IMG/VR virus record: IMGVR_UViG_3300032240_000126
Location: 1 to 24,370 of that record
Reading direction: 5' to 3' (one strand)
Source of the DNA: a virus
Length of the DNA: 24,370 nucleotides
Shown: one piece after another, positions 16,965 through 24,196 of the stretch
How positions within the stretch are numbered: the first letter of the stretch is position 1
Layout of the letters: every line of letters starts with the position of its first letter
The notes under the pieces: generated by a model
Told to the model about the DNA's origin: nothing
Seen by the model: the letters and a program-made list of their open reading frames with translations, nothing else
The model's database searches: none
Position numbers and translations under genes: made by a program

Positions 16965-17477
16965 TTAGAGGAATCGGCCTACGGAGTCTGTTATTCTTGA
17001 GTATTTAATCTCTAGGGTTACGTCTGTTGAGAAGAATCCCTGCATTTCCTCAGATGGGGCTGTAGGGGATATATCGGCTATAAATATGCTATGAAATTTA
17101 ATTTTATTGCTTTTTTCTGAATATTTGTTTATGTCCCTAGCGGAGTCATCCATTCTTCTGAACAGGTCGGTCATAAAATTTCTAATCTTGTTAATTTCTA
17201 ATACATCTGTAGAATAAATAGTAAATAGTATTTGCTCACAACATATCAGCCAGTTATCTTCATATGACATTCCAATTTTATCGTATATTAAATGAGTTTT
17301 ACCACTAAAAAAGTGATTCATTTCTGGGGACTGCTGAACTGGCAATATCGGGGATATTGTCTCTCCTATAGCATCACTATAATAATTTTCTGGATTTAAA
17401 ATTTTATGATCAATCATTTCCTGCCATAAATATTTACGCAATTCAAACATTGCATCTAATAAATAATTAGCTGTCAT
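16965..17477 (-). CDS. Tail terminator / tail completion protein
   Basis: The 170-residue product directly precedes the tail tube gene, where the tail terminator (lambda gpU / SPP1 gp17 type) lies. That protein caps the tube as a hexamer and joins it to the head. The sequence has an N-terminal helix (YLLDAMFELRKYLWQEM), a beta strand near 78-90 (ICCEQILFTIYS), a following helix (EINKIRNFMTDLFRRMDD) and two more strands (IKFHSIFIADIS, GFFSTDVTLEIKYSR). This alpha-beta pattern agrees with the gpU/gp17 fold. The ATG overlaps the preceding stop (ATGA), so the two are coupled. The family call is by position and predicted secondary structure. Confidence 0.72.
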   Translation of the reverse strand: MTANYLLDAMFELRKYLWQEMIDHKILNPENYYSDAIGETISPILPVQQSPEMNHFFSGKTHLIYDKIGMSYEDNWLICCEQILFTIYSTDVLEINKIRNFMTDLFRRMDDSARDINKYSEKSNKIKFHSIFIADISPTAPSEEMQGFFSTDVTLEIKYSRITDSVGRFL

Positions 17478-18262
17478 AATATTGATCCCCCAAATGCAGA
17501 TTCAAGAGCTGAGTCTGCCATATTTCTAATAGTATTAGCAGAAAAAGAATATTGAACTTTTCTAATTGGTGCTGGGACCTTTAATGCTTTTGTAATTTCT
17601 GAATTAAATATTTGTGCGAATCCAGATCTTTTAATTGATTGATTTACAAGATCGCTACTAAACCATCTACTATATTGTGATGTAAATTGATTTTTAACAC
17701 TGGGTCCTCCAGGCCTCTGAACGGTCACAGAGGCCCCAATAGGCATGAATACTGTAATACCATTAGATTCGAATACAAGGCGCTTAGAATGGCGTGGAGC
17801 AATTTTTAAAGGCATTCCAGCTTCCATGATAGAAGCCTTTGCTGCAAATACATGTCTACGTCTTCCTTTTTCTGTTGGAACAAATGATTTTGATGGCACA
17901 AATTCATAATTTACTTTAAAAGAAACTCCATCACCAGCAATAGATTTAAGTTTAAATAATCGTGCATTTTTATTTCCAACTTTTTTCCATTCATATACAT
18001 GGTGAAGGGATTTTGGTTTAGATCTAGCCTGAGCATCTATATGTAGGCCAAAATCTTTTTCTATTTGAGTAAATATAATTTTTCTAAATGTGTTTTTAAA
18101 TTTTTTGCTTCCTTCTAATTTAGCAAGGACATTTGCCTGATAATATAGAATTGCTGAGATTTGTGCAACATTACTATCTTTTAAAGTTGCGTCTGGATTT
18201 TTGTTATACATTAATCTTTCTAGGCCAGCAGCAGCCTGAAGTAACATTACATTAGAGCCCAA
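17474..18262 (-). CDS. HK97 gp10-like neck / minor structural protein
   Basis: The 262-residue protein is basic and lies between head closure and tail terminator, where HK97 gp10-type proteins lie. It has an N-terminal helical stretch (VMLLQAAAGLERLMY, residues 5-19), a central part with FKLKSIAGDGVSFKVNYEF and a very basic RPRH/KGRRRHVF area, and a C-terminal part ending with FSANTIRNMADSALESAFGG, a pattern seen at the end of many neck proteins. It is longer than the usual 130-180 residues. The chosen start is a TTG at 18262 with GGAGAA about 10 nt upstream; an ATG five codons in (18247) has no good SD but cannot be excluded. The stop overlaps the next start as ATGA. Confidence 0.75.
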   Translation of the reverse strand: MGSNVMLLQAAAGLERLMYNKNPDATLKDSNVAQISAILYYQANVLAKLEGSKKFKNTFRKIIFTQIEKDFGLHIDAQARSKPKSLHHVYEWKKVGNKNARLFKLKSIAGDGVSFKVNYEFVPSKSFVPTEKGRRRHVFAAKASIMEAGMPLKIAPRHSKRLVFESNGITVFMPIGASVTVQRPGGPSVKNQFTSQYSRWFSSDLVNQSIKRSGFAQIFNSEITKALKVPAPIRKVQYSFSANTIRNMADSALESAFGGSIL

Positions 18263-18680
18263 TTTGCTGGTTCTCCGATCTCTTTAATGTGCTATTCCAT
18301 GCTAAAACATCTCCAAATGGATCTGTCATTGGTGTTGTTCCTATTACCTCAAAAACAGTGGGGGTCTCAGTTGGAAAATCTAATTCAGTCCAAATTATAT
18401 TTCCCTGTTGAGTTGTAATATTTGTAATCTTATCTCTTATTGAAATTTTTTCAGTAGTTCTAACTTCTAAAAATTGAGTATTAGTATATTTATTACCTAT
18501 GATTTGCTTATCACCACTTCTGGCTGTGGCACTATTACTAATAACACCTTTGGCATAACAAGGTACAGTTTTGTAATAATTCCATTCTTTATTTAAAGCG
18601 CCAGTATATTGATTTTGAGTTTCTGACTGTCTATACACGTCCATTCTCATTGAGAATGCTGCGTCTACTACCTCAAACAT
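18252..18680 (-). CDS. Head closure (stopper) protein
   Basis: The 142-residue protein is at the position and of the size of SPP1 gp16/HK97 gp7-type head closure proteins, which plug the portal channel after packaging and form the tail docking surface. It begins with an FSMRMDVYRQSETQNQYTG stretch, typical of the family (a beta strand carrying a tagged method such as MDVYR), and contains an oligonucleotide-binding-like beta region (FLEVRTTEKISIRDKITNI, VFEVIGTTP). The start base is the last base of the adaptor's stop codon region, so translation is coupled. It overlaps the next gene by 11 nt if that gene starts at its TTG. Assignment rests on order plus family resemblance. Confidence 0.78.
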   Translation of the reverse strand: MFEVVDAAFSMRMDVYRQSETQNQYTGALNKEWNYYKTVPCYAKGVISNSATARSGDKQIIGNKYTNTQFLEVRTTEKISIRDKITNITTQQGNIIWTELDFPTETPTVFEVIGTTPMTDPFGDVLAWNSTLKRSENQQIGL

Positions 18681-19663
18681 TAGATAACCATTAATTGAGT
18701 TAATACATATGGAAGCAATATTTGATCTGCGTATACATTTCCTGTTCCACGATATGCCTCTGCATTATACTCAAAATGCCAGTCAAATGACTGTACACTA
18801 TGTACGTATTTAGATCTCCAAACGGTATCTTTAGAAAAATAATCTTTCATTAATTCAACACATGCTATTTGCACATCATTTGGAACAGTAATCCATCCAT
18901 ATCTACCTTGAACACGATAAATAGAATCTTTTATAAATACTCCAGGACCACTATCATTAATACTTGGTGGAACCATTCCATTTGCTGTATACACTGTATT
19001 ATCTAGCATATTAGCTCTGTTAACTCTAATACCAAATCCCGATTCAGAAATTTGAACATTATAGTTCCAATTATTAACATCATTAATTGCATCAACTAAT
19101 AATATATCATTACCATATAATTCATGTAATGTAGTTAATTTAAAAGGAAGAGGTAAAACGTCAGACCCAGATCCATATACGGTTATTAAATCATCATATA
19201 ATGAAAATTTTTGTCCAGTATAATTTTCAATTGCTTTACGTGCATATTTTTCAGCCATTACTAAATCATGATATGACTTATAGTTTGGATCAGATGGATC
19301 TGTTCCAAGATTTAAATCTTCTATAGCTTCTGCTATATTACAATATGGTTGAACTACATCAACTAAAGTAAAATGTTGTTCTGGTTGTCCGTTAATTTCA
19401 TATTGCCACAACACTTTAAAATTTTTATATTTATCAGTTAAATAATATGGAATATTAAATTTATATGATCCATTATCTGTTTCAACTTTTGTTGCAGTTA
19501 TTATATAAACTGGGATTTGTGGGTCAACTGGTGGGGTGACAGCAGGATCTTCAGTAATATCAAAAAGTACTGCTGTTACATCTCCGTCTGCATCTATAAT
19601 GTCCCCACCATAAATAATTTTAGTTGATGTTGGTGAACTACTGTTTATATATATCTCTGCCAT
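18680..19663 (-). CDS. Head-tail connector/adaptor with N-terminal Ig-like extension
   Basis: Residues about 106-327 match the head-tail adaptor family (HK97 gp6 / SPP1 gp15 type), which sits under the portal: a helical start (IAEAIEDLN, then HDLVMAEKYARKAIENYTGQKF), a central beta region, and a helix after RYGWITVPNDVQIACVELMKDYF. Residues 1-105 are extra: a beta-rich segment (IIYGGDIIDADGDVTAVLFD, NGSYKFNIPYY, FKVLWQYEINGQPEQHFTLV) that looks like an Ig-like sandwich. Adaptors of this family are commonly about 100-200 residues, so this one is enlarged. The extension could decorate the neck or contact neighbouring connector subunits. The gene shares one base with the next (18680). Confidence 0.82.
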   Translation of the reverse strand: MAEIYINSSSPTSTKIIYGGDIIDADGDVTAVLFDITEDPAVTPPVDPQIPVYIITATKVETDNGSYKFNIPYYLTDKYKNFKVLWQYEINGQPEQHFTLVDVVQPYCNIAEAIEDLNLGTDPSDPNYKSYHDLVMAEKYARKAIENYTGQKFSLYDDLITVYGSGSDVLPLPFKLTTLHELYGNDILLVDAINDVNNWNYNVQISESGFGIRVNRANMLDNTVYTANGMVPPSINDSGPGVFIKDSIYRVQGRYGWITVPNDVQIACVELMKDYFSKDTVWRSKYVHSVQSFDWHFEYNAEAYRGTGNVYADQILLPYVLTQLMVI

Positions 19664-19677
19664 ATTAAAGGCTTAGA

Positions 19678-20073
19678 TTAGTTATAGAAGTCTTGAGCTT
19701 CCTTTGGTGTGGCTAATCTAAAACCATCCTCCTTATCAAAAATTGACTGTGCATCATCTTCAGACATTGCTACAAATGGGTGTTCTTGAGTAAACGTATA
19801 TCCCATTGCATCATATCTAAAGTTTGCTCTAGTCATTCTAACAAGTACTGAATCTTTATCTTGATCTTTTTTAGGATCAAATTTAGGTAGTACTTCAATT
19901 TCTTCTGTTGCATCCTCTACATCTTTTAATGTTTTTGAATACACCGCCCATGTTACACCTTCTTCTGAAAGTGCTGCAATAATGTCTGTCTTGCTTTTTA
20001 ATGTTTCTATATCTACACCGAAGTCTTCGGCGATTTTTTTAATTTCAGATAGTTTTAATGTCTCAAATGACAT
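19678..20073 (-). CDS. Small conserved head-region protein with N-terminal LEM/HeH-like helices
   Basis: The product has 131 residues. Residues 5-38 (LKLSEIKKIAEDFGVDIETL, then TDIIAALSEEG) read like a helix-extension-helix SAP/LEM/Rho-N type motif, which is common in small proteins coded just after phage capsid genes. Residues 45-75 are acidic and probably a linker. The rest (VRMTRANFRYDAMGYTFTQE to the C-terminus) looks like a small beta-containing domain. I do not know its function; candidates are a head-stabilising or head-fibre protein, or an assembly factor for the connector. It is the first gene after a terminator and a likely promoter, so it probably starts a new transcript with the adaptor 14 nt downstream. 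The SD is AAGGAGA. Confidence 0.85.
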   Translation of the reverse strand: MSFETLKLSEIKKIAEDFGVDIETLKSKTDIIAALSEEGVTWAVYSKTLKDVEDATEEIEVLPKFDPKKDQDKDSVLVRMTRANFRYDAMGYTFTQEHPFVAMSEDDAQSIFDKEDGFRLATPKEAQDFYN

Positions 20074-20099
20074 ATATTCTCCTTAGTCTAAGTTATTTA

Positions 20100-20128
20100 A
20101 TTATAGCATTAGTAAATTCAAATGAAAA
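20100..20128 (-). promoter_or_regulatory. Candidate extended -10 promoter for the connector genes
   Basis: TGCTATAAT (20108-20100) is an extended -10 element with a perfect TATAAT. TTTTCA, 17 nt upstream (20128-20123), matches four of six -35 bases and lies in the terminator's T-tract. The start would fall near 20094, giving a leader of about 20 nt with AAGGAGA before the ATG at 20073. Confidence 0.6.
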
Positions 20129-20150
20129 GCCCCCAAAATTAATTGGGGGC
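20129..20150 (-). terminator. Intrinsic terminator after the major capsid gene
   Basis: On the minus strand GGCCCCCAA, the loop TTAATT, and TTGGGGGC form an 8-bp GC-rich stem, followed by TTTTCATTTGAATTT. It lies about 23 nt after the capsid stop. Stem and loop closely resemble the terminator after the tail tube gene. Confidence 0.85.
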
Positions 20151-20172
20151 CTTCAATATGGTTAATTCTTAA

Positions 20173-21222
20173 TTAAGAAGCAACCTTAACGTTCTTTACA
20201 ACTACCCAAGCGTCTGCTTGCTCGATCTGAACACCAACACGAGTATACATTGTGTACTCAATTGAGTCCTTACGTGGCCAGAAGAATCGGTATACAGTTA
20301 CGTCACGCTTGATACCAATAACTACGTTATTTGGGAATGTCAAGTGGATATCACCGTGTGAACCAGATGTTCCTGAATATGTACCAGTTTGTGTCTCTGG
20401 TAGTAATGGAACTTCAACAATTGGAATACCAAATGCGAATGGAGCTACGTATCCAGCTGGGCCAGATAGAGGAGCTACATCACCACGGATAAGGCTTGAT
20501 GCGATATCTTGTGGATTGGTAAAGTTTGTTGAGTTGCTTGTATTGTATAGATAATCTTGAATCAAGTTTGAACCTGACAAGAAGCGAAGATCTGTACGAC
20601 GTTGCTTGTACTTACGTGGAAGTGCCTTCAAAGCGCTGTTAAATACAGCACGAGAAACTGCAGCTCCACCAGCGTCAACTACGTGACCGTATGACTTAGC
20701 TTTCTTTACAACACCATCAAATGCCTTGTATAGACCATCTGATGATAAGTCGGTATTACCATTTAGGATTACATCTTCAATGTCGTTACCTGCCTGTGTT
20801 GCCATCAAACGTGCAATATGATCTTCTAGATCTGCACCTTCAATATTGTCTTCTAGAGACTCAGTTGAAAGTTCCCAATCTAGGCGCAATTTCTTTGTTG
20901 TCAAAGAAATCTTTGAAAAAGTAACTGCTGCGTTAGCTGCAGTATTATCTCCTTCTGTCGCAAGTTTCATAAGCTTTTCGCCTACGTTCATGCGATCAAT
21001 TTCAGTTGTATCTGCCTTCATGCGAACTGTACGTGCAACCTTACCAATTACGGTAGCGTCGAACATATAGTCTAGGAATCGGGCTGATTGTTCTGGGTTT
21101 AGTAAACCACCGTTGCCATTTTCAGACGCAGTGTGGACTCCTGAACCACCAGATGTTGAAGCAAATGTTGCTCTTGCTGTTGTATCAGCAGCAATAGCTT
21201 TTTCTAATAATTCATTGCTCAT
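20173..21222 (-). CDS. Major capsid protein, HK97 fold
   Basis: The 349-residue product is the shell subunit. The fold is suggested by the N-terminal arm (about 1-45, Gly/Ser-rich, GLLNPEQSARFLDYMFD), an E-loop-like stretch around 65-100 (VARTVRMKADTTEIDRM), a spine helix about 120-155 (ESLEDNIEGADLEDHIARLM, then GNDIEDVILNG), and a C-terminal A-domain ending with a beta stretch (FFWPRKDSIEYTMYTRVGVQIE, then ADAWVVVKNVKVAS). It lies directly after the protease-scaffold, the classic order. The start has AGGTGA upstream. Codon use is clearly less AT-biased than in neighbours, with many AAG, CGT/CGC, AAC, GAC and TTC codons, as expected for a very abundant protein. Whether the N-terminal arm is cleaved cannot be told from here. 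A terminator follows the stop. Confidence 0.96.
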   Translation of the reverse strand: MSNELLEKAIAADTTARATFASTSGGSGVHTASENGNGGLLNPEQSARFLDYMFDATVIGKVARTVRMKADTTEIDRMNVGEKLMKLATEGDNTAANAAVTFSKISLTTKKLRLDWELSTESLEDNIEGADLEDHIARLMATQAGNDIEDVILNGNTDLSSDGLYKAFDGVVKKAKSYGHVVDAGGAAVSRAVFNSALKALPRKYKQRRTDLRFLSGSNLIQDYLYNTSNSTNFTNPQDIASSLIRGDVAPLSGPAGYVAPFAFGIPIVEVPLLPETQTGTYSGTSGSHGDIHLTFPNNVVIGIKRDVTVYRFFWPRKDSIEYTMYTRVGVQIEQADAWVVVKNVKVAS

Positions 21223-21243
21223 TGTATTTATTTCACCTACCCT

Positions 21244-21765
21244 TTATTTGAATAATTCGTTTACGGAACCGAGGAAAGAACCGTTCCATTTTGATTTTTG
21301 GATTGTTACTTCCTGAGACCCGCCAAGGTCTGAGGACTTCTTAATTGCAGTCTCTGATTCTACTGCATCGACACGTTTTTCTACGCCATCAATCGTGTTC
21401 TTGATATTCTCAACAGCTTTGCTGAGTTCTGCGTGTTGTTCTGCCAACTCTGAAATTCGACCTTCAACGCTCTTGCTGAAAGTTTCAACTGTTTCTTTAA
21501 TAGTTGTAACTTGTGCTGCATTTGCTTCTGAAGCTTTGCTTAGAGTTTCTGAGAAAAAGCCTTTTAGATCACCTAACATTTTTGCAAAATCAGGTTCATC
21601 AACAACGACCTCTGAGACGTCTGCTGCCTTTTCAACGGTTTCGGCAGAAGCATCTGCTGCTACATCTTCTGCAACAACTTCTTCAACTGCTGCATCTTCT
21701 GCAGGAGCTGAAACTTCTACTGGAGCAGTTTCTTCTACTGCTACTGTTTCTGTGTTTTCTGACAC
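21244..21765 (-). CDS. Nested free scaffold protein from internal GTG start
   Basis: Inside the protease-scaffold gene a perfect AGGAGGT (21778-21772) is followed after 6 nt by an in-frame GTG (21765-21763, codon 264). This would give a 173-residue protein starting MSENTETVAVEE and containing only the acidic segment, the coiled coil and the capsid-binding tail. The start falls exactly at the border between the protease/linker part and the scaffold part. Such nesting is known from lambda C/Nu3 and related phages, where free scaffold greatly outnumbers the protease fusion. An ATG two bases after the SD is out of frame and stops within about ten codons. The site and its position are seen in the sequence; that it is used is inference. 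Confidence 0.72.
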   Translation of the reverse strand: MSENTETVAVEETAPVEVSAPAEDAAVEEVVAEDVAADASAETVEKAADVSEVVVDEPDFAKMLGDLKGFFSETLSKASEANAAQVTTIKETVETFSKSVEGRISELAEQHAELSKAVENIKNTIDGVEKRVDAVESETAIKKSSDLGGSQEVTIQKSKWNGSFLGSVNELFK

Positions 21766-22554
21766 TTCATTACCTCCTTCTGCGTTTGCCTGTTTTGCAA
21801 TTGTTTGTGTTTCAGGCAACGTTAATCTTGACTTCTTGAATGAAGCAAGAATCTTTTCTATTTCTTTTGCTTTATTAACATCTTGGCTCTCAACCCATCC
21901 AATTAAGCTTGCAGGCTTACCAGTGATTGGGGAGTTATAAGATGACTCTGTTGACATGAATACTGAATCACTGTCTTCACAATAAAAAATATTTTCTGTA
22001 AGTACTTCTGTTGCAATACCTTTAAATATTAATTGACCATTCATTTTTGAAATAGAAACAATATTGCATAATTCATTTGCTGGTGAATCTACTACTGATA
22101 GTTCCATTAATGAGTAGTCTTTAATAAATCTAACCTTTTGTCCTGTTGACTTATTTACTTCATTATCTGATTCAATAATTTTTCCGCCAATTGAAAATCC
22201 TGAAAGTGTACCGTCAAGAACTTTTTCCCAAGTATCTTGTGCGCCTTTTGAAATGTAAGCATTTACATAAACACCATGATAAAATTCGCCACTCTTAGCA
22301 TCATAATATGTTTCAGGTTTAAAAGAAACCATTTTACCAACTGCATTTGATCCATGCATCTCTCGGATATTTCCACGGAAATTTTCAAATGCTTTTAAGC
22401 TTGCTTCTGCTGTAACTACATCGCCAGTTTGATCAACATTGTCTAGTGTTGCAAAGCCAGAAACAGTTCTCTTTTCACGATTAACTTTTGTGAATGGAAC
22501 TGATAAATTGATATTATCGCCATTGCTGGACCAATAAGATTTTTCAATATTCAT
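21244..22554 (-). CDS. Prohead maturation protease fused to capsid scaffold
   Basis: This 436-residue protein joins a prohead protease to a scaffold. Residues about 15-165 look like the S78/U35-type prohead serine protease: a VSGFATLDNVDQTGDVV opening, His67 in REMHGSN, Ser118 in LSGFSIGG, and Glu151 in SLMELSVVDSPAN, where the family carries its conserved acidic/PA segment. Residues 171-258 are a linker region with its own small domain (IFYCEDS, then ITGKPASLIGWVES) that I do not recognise. Residues 264-325 are Ala/Glu/Val-rich and acidic. Residues 326-400 are strongly heptad-like (coiled coil) and the end (WNGSFLGSVNELFK) resembles a capsid-binding tail. The protein would scaffold the procapsid from inside, then digest itself and the scaffold. 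The capsid gene follows 21 nt downstream. Catalytic assignments are by motif only. Confidence 0.9.
   Translation of the reverse strand: MNIEKSYWSSNGDNINLSVPFTKVNREKRTVSGFATLDNVDQTGDVVTAEASLKAFENFRGNIREMHGSNAVGKMVSFKPETYYDAKSGEFYHGVYVNAYISKGAQDTWEKVLDGTLSGFSIGGKIIESDNEVNKSTGQKVRFIKDYSLMELSVVDSPANELCNIVSISKMNGQLIFKGIATEVLTENIFYCEDSDSVFMSTESSYNSPITGKPASLIGWVESQDVNKAKEIEKILASFKKSRLTLPETQTIAKQANAEGGNEVSENTETVAVEETAPVEVSAPAEDAAVEEVVAEDVAADASAETVEKAADVSEVVVDEPDFAKMLGDLKGFFSETLSKASEANAAQVTTIKETVETFSKSVEGRISELAEQHAELSKAVENIKNTIDGVEKRVDAVESETAIKKSSDLGGSQEVTIQKSKWNGSFLGSVNELFK
21772..21778 (-). promoter_or_regulatory. Internal Shine-Dalgarno for the nested scaffold
   Basis: AGGAGGT, one of the strongest SDs in the window, lies inside a coding region 6 nt before an in-frame GTG. 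By contrast the full-length gene's own start has only a weak SD. Encoding Glu-Gly-Gly does not require this exact string. Confidence 0.72.
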
Positions 22555-22561
22555 ATGCTTA

Positions 22562-22590
22562 ATTTTATCTTTCTATAAATAAAAAGGCAA
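22562..22590 (-). promoter_or_regulatory. Candidate sigma70-like promoter for protease-scaffold/capsid, possibly leaderless
   Basis: TTGCCT (22590-22585), a 17-nt spacer and TAAAAT (22567-22562) match the sigma70 layout. A start site 6-8 nt after the -10 falls at about 22556-22554, at or within two bases of the ATG at 22554, so the transcript would have almost no leader. The SD upstream of that ATG is weak (AGAAAG), which fits leaderless starting. The -35 element is shared with the terminator stem. Confidence 0.5.
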
Positions 22591-22604
22591 ATAACTAGTT
22601 GCCT
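22585..22604 (-). terminator. Intrinsic terminator between portal and protease-scaffold
   Basis: On the minus strand AGGCAA, an 8-nt loop and TTGCCT form a 6-bp stem directly followed by TTTTATTT. It sits 5 nt after the portal stop. The stem is short, so termination is probably partial. The 3' arm TTGCCT also reads as a promoter -35 element (next entry). Confidence 0.6.
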
Positions 22605-22609
22605 AATAA

Positions 22610-24196
22610 TTAAGCAGTGACTCTACCCTCACCTTTTGGATTTCTAGCCTCCCCAGAATTATCTGGTGAATTTGCTGATCTTTCTTGAGTTCTTTGTCTA
22701 GAATTCATTGCTTGTGCTGTTTGTTCTGCTGCCTGTTGAGGTTTTAATTGTACTACGGCATCTCCACTTTCCATTGGAACCATGCCCTTTCTAATTCTAA
22801 CTTCATTAGGGGTAATTACCTGCATTCTTAAATATCTTTCATCAATTTTAGACTGAGTATCTTCATCTGTTAGTGTTAATTCATTGAATTTAAGAATTAA
22901 AGCATCTGTTTTTTCTGCAATAATTCTATTTAATTTCTTTTCTAAAATATCTTGAGCTGGACGACAAACTTGTTCTTTAAACATTTTATCTGCATCTCTA
23001 GCTGGTCCTAAATTAACACCTTCAGGAAGACCTAATTTAGAAATAGGAACTCTATGGGCTAGTAATATTTCATCTCTATTTGATTTACGATATACGTTAA
23101 ATGAAGACTCTTGAGCATTTGCCTCAATTGGTTCCATTTTAAATTCAACCTTAGAGTCTGATGTGTCTGCTGGAAGTGGAACATAGAGTGATCTGTGGTT
23201 TTTACCTTTTAGACCTACTTGGAAAAATTCAAGTAATTTACGTTCTGACTCTGGAGATAACTTTGCACCCTTTACTGTAATGATATAACGAGGTACTGCT
23301 TTATTTTCAAAATAATCTAAGTTATATTTACCAGCAAATTCATTTCCTGCCATTGCATTTTGTGCAGCAACAATATCTGGTAATCCGTAGTAGTTATTCA
23401 TTGGTGTATATTTCTTTAAATGAATAATTTCATTTGGACGATCTTCTACTCCTGAAATTGGATTAGGTGTTTCTGTATCTCCAAAGTTTCTAAAGTATAC
23501 AGCCTTGCCGTAAAGCAATTGAATAAATCCGTCACGCAAGCGACGTACACGCATTGTCTTTGCTGGGATATGTCCAATATATCCAATATTACCTGCGGTG
23601 GTTCTACCAATTTCAATAAAGCCATTTCCTGTAGCTTCTAGGTCTGTATATGCCTTAATTAAAGTTTCTGTAAATGTCTCTTCTTCATTTGTTTCCTCTA
23701 ACCAATTATCTAAATCTTGACGTAATTTATTTAATTTACGACGAGCACGTTCTAATTGTTTTGGATCATCAATTCCATCTAATGCATCATTAGCTTTTTT
23801 TGTTTCAGAAAATGTATATCCAAGACCTACAATATTTGCAACTTTTGCATTAATTGCTGCATAGTTATATGGAGATATTTCATAAATTTGAGATAAATAT
23901 TCTAAATTATATGGTGGTTGCACAAGATCGAACATTGCATAACCAGTAACTGCTTGTTGTAATAAATTCTGTTGTGTTGCAGTTCCTTCTTGACCAACAA
24001 AACGTTTTGAAAATTCTCTAGACATTTTTCTACGGAAAGATGTTCCTAGTCCATTAACTTTTTTTAATTCTTCGCCTTCAATATTAAATGGGTCAGTATT
24101 AAGAGATACTTCCCTATTATTAAACTTTACCCAATCTGCAGAATTTGAAATATCAATTCTTTGTGATGAGTCTTGTTCATCATCAATAAATTCCAT
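22610..24196 (-). CDS. Phage portal protein
   Basis: The 528-residue product fits the usual size of HK97/PBSX-type portals. As a dodecamer at one capsid vertex it forms the DNA channel, the terminase dock and the base for the connector. Family-like features include an N-terminal segment around residues 94-126 (PPYNLEYLSQIYEISPYNY, then AINAKVANIVGLGYTF), the GNGFIEIGR and IGHIPAKTMRVRR stretches (about 190-219), NEIIHLKKY followed by YYGLPDIVAA (about 255-278), and a late clip/stem region with HRVPISKLGLPEGVNLG and a following helix. The C-terminal ~35 residues are polar and look disordered. Translation is coupled to the upstream gene, with GGAGGA about 8 nt before the ATG. Codon use is AT-rich but less extreme than in the fibre genes. 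A terminator lies directly after the stop. Confidence 0.95.
   Translation of the reverse strand: MEFIDDEQDSSQRIDISNSADWVKFNNREVSLNTDPFNIEGEELKKVNGLGTSFRRKMSREFSKRFVGQEGTATQQNLLQQAVTGYAMFDLVQPPYNLEYLSQIYEISPYNYAAINAKVANIVGLGYTFSETKKANDALDGIDDPKQLERARRKLNKLRQDLDNWLEETNEEETFTETLIKAYTDLEATGNGFIEIGRTTAGNIGYIGHIPAKTMRVRRLRDGFIQLLYGKAVYFRNFGDTETPNPISGVEDRPNEIIHLKKYTPMNNYYGLPDIVAAQNAMAGNEFAGKYNLDYFENKAVPRYIITVKGAKLSPESERKLLEFFQVGLKGKNHRSLYVPLPADTSDSKVEFKMEPIEANAQESSFNVYRKSNRDEILLAHRVPISKLGLPEGVNLGPARDADKMFKEQVCRPAQDILEKKLNRIIAEKTDALILKFNELTLTDEDTQSKIDERYLRMQVITPNEVRIRKGMVPMESGDAVVQLKPQQAAEQTAQAMNSRQRTQERSANSPDNSGEARNPKGEGRVTA

Noticed and set aside
21395-21940. Plus-strand open frames (181 and 108 residues) opposite the protease-scaffold gene
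   Set aside because: They are the mirror of the Ala/Glu/Val-rich scaffold and give low-complexity Ser/Thr/Ala or Leu-rich products without SD or neighbours on that strand.
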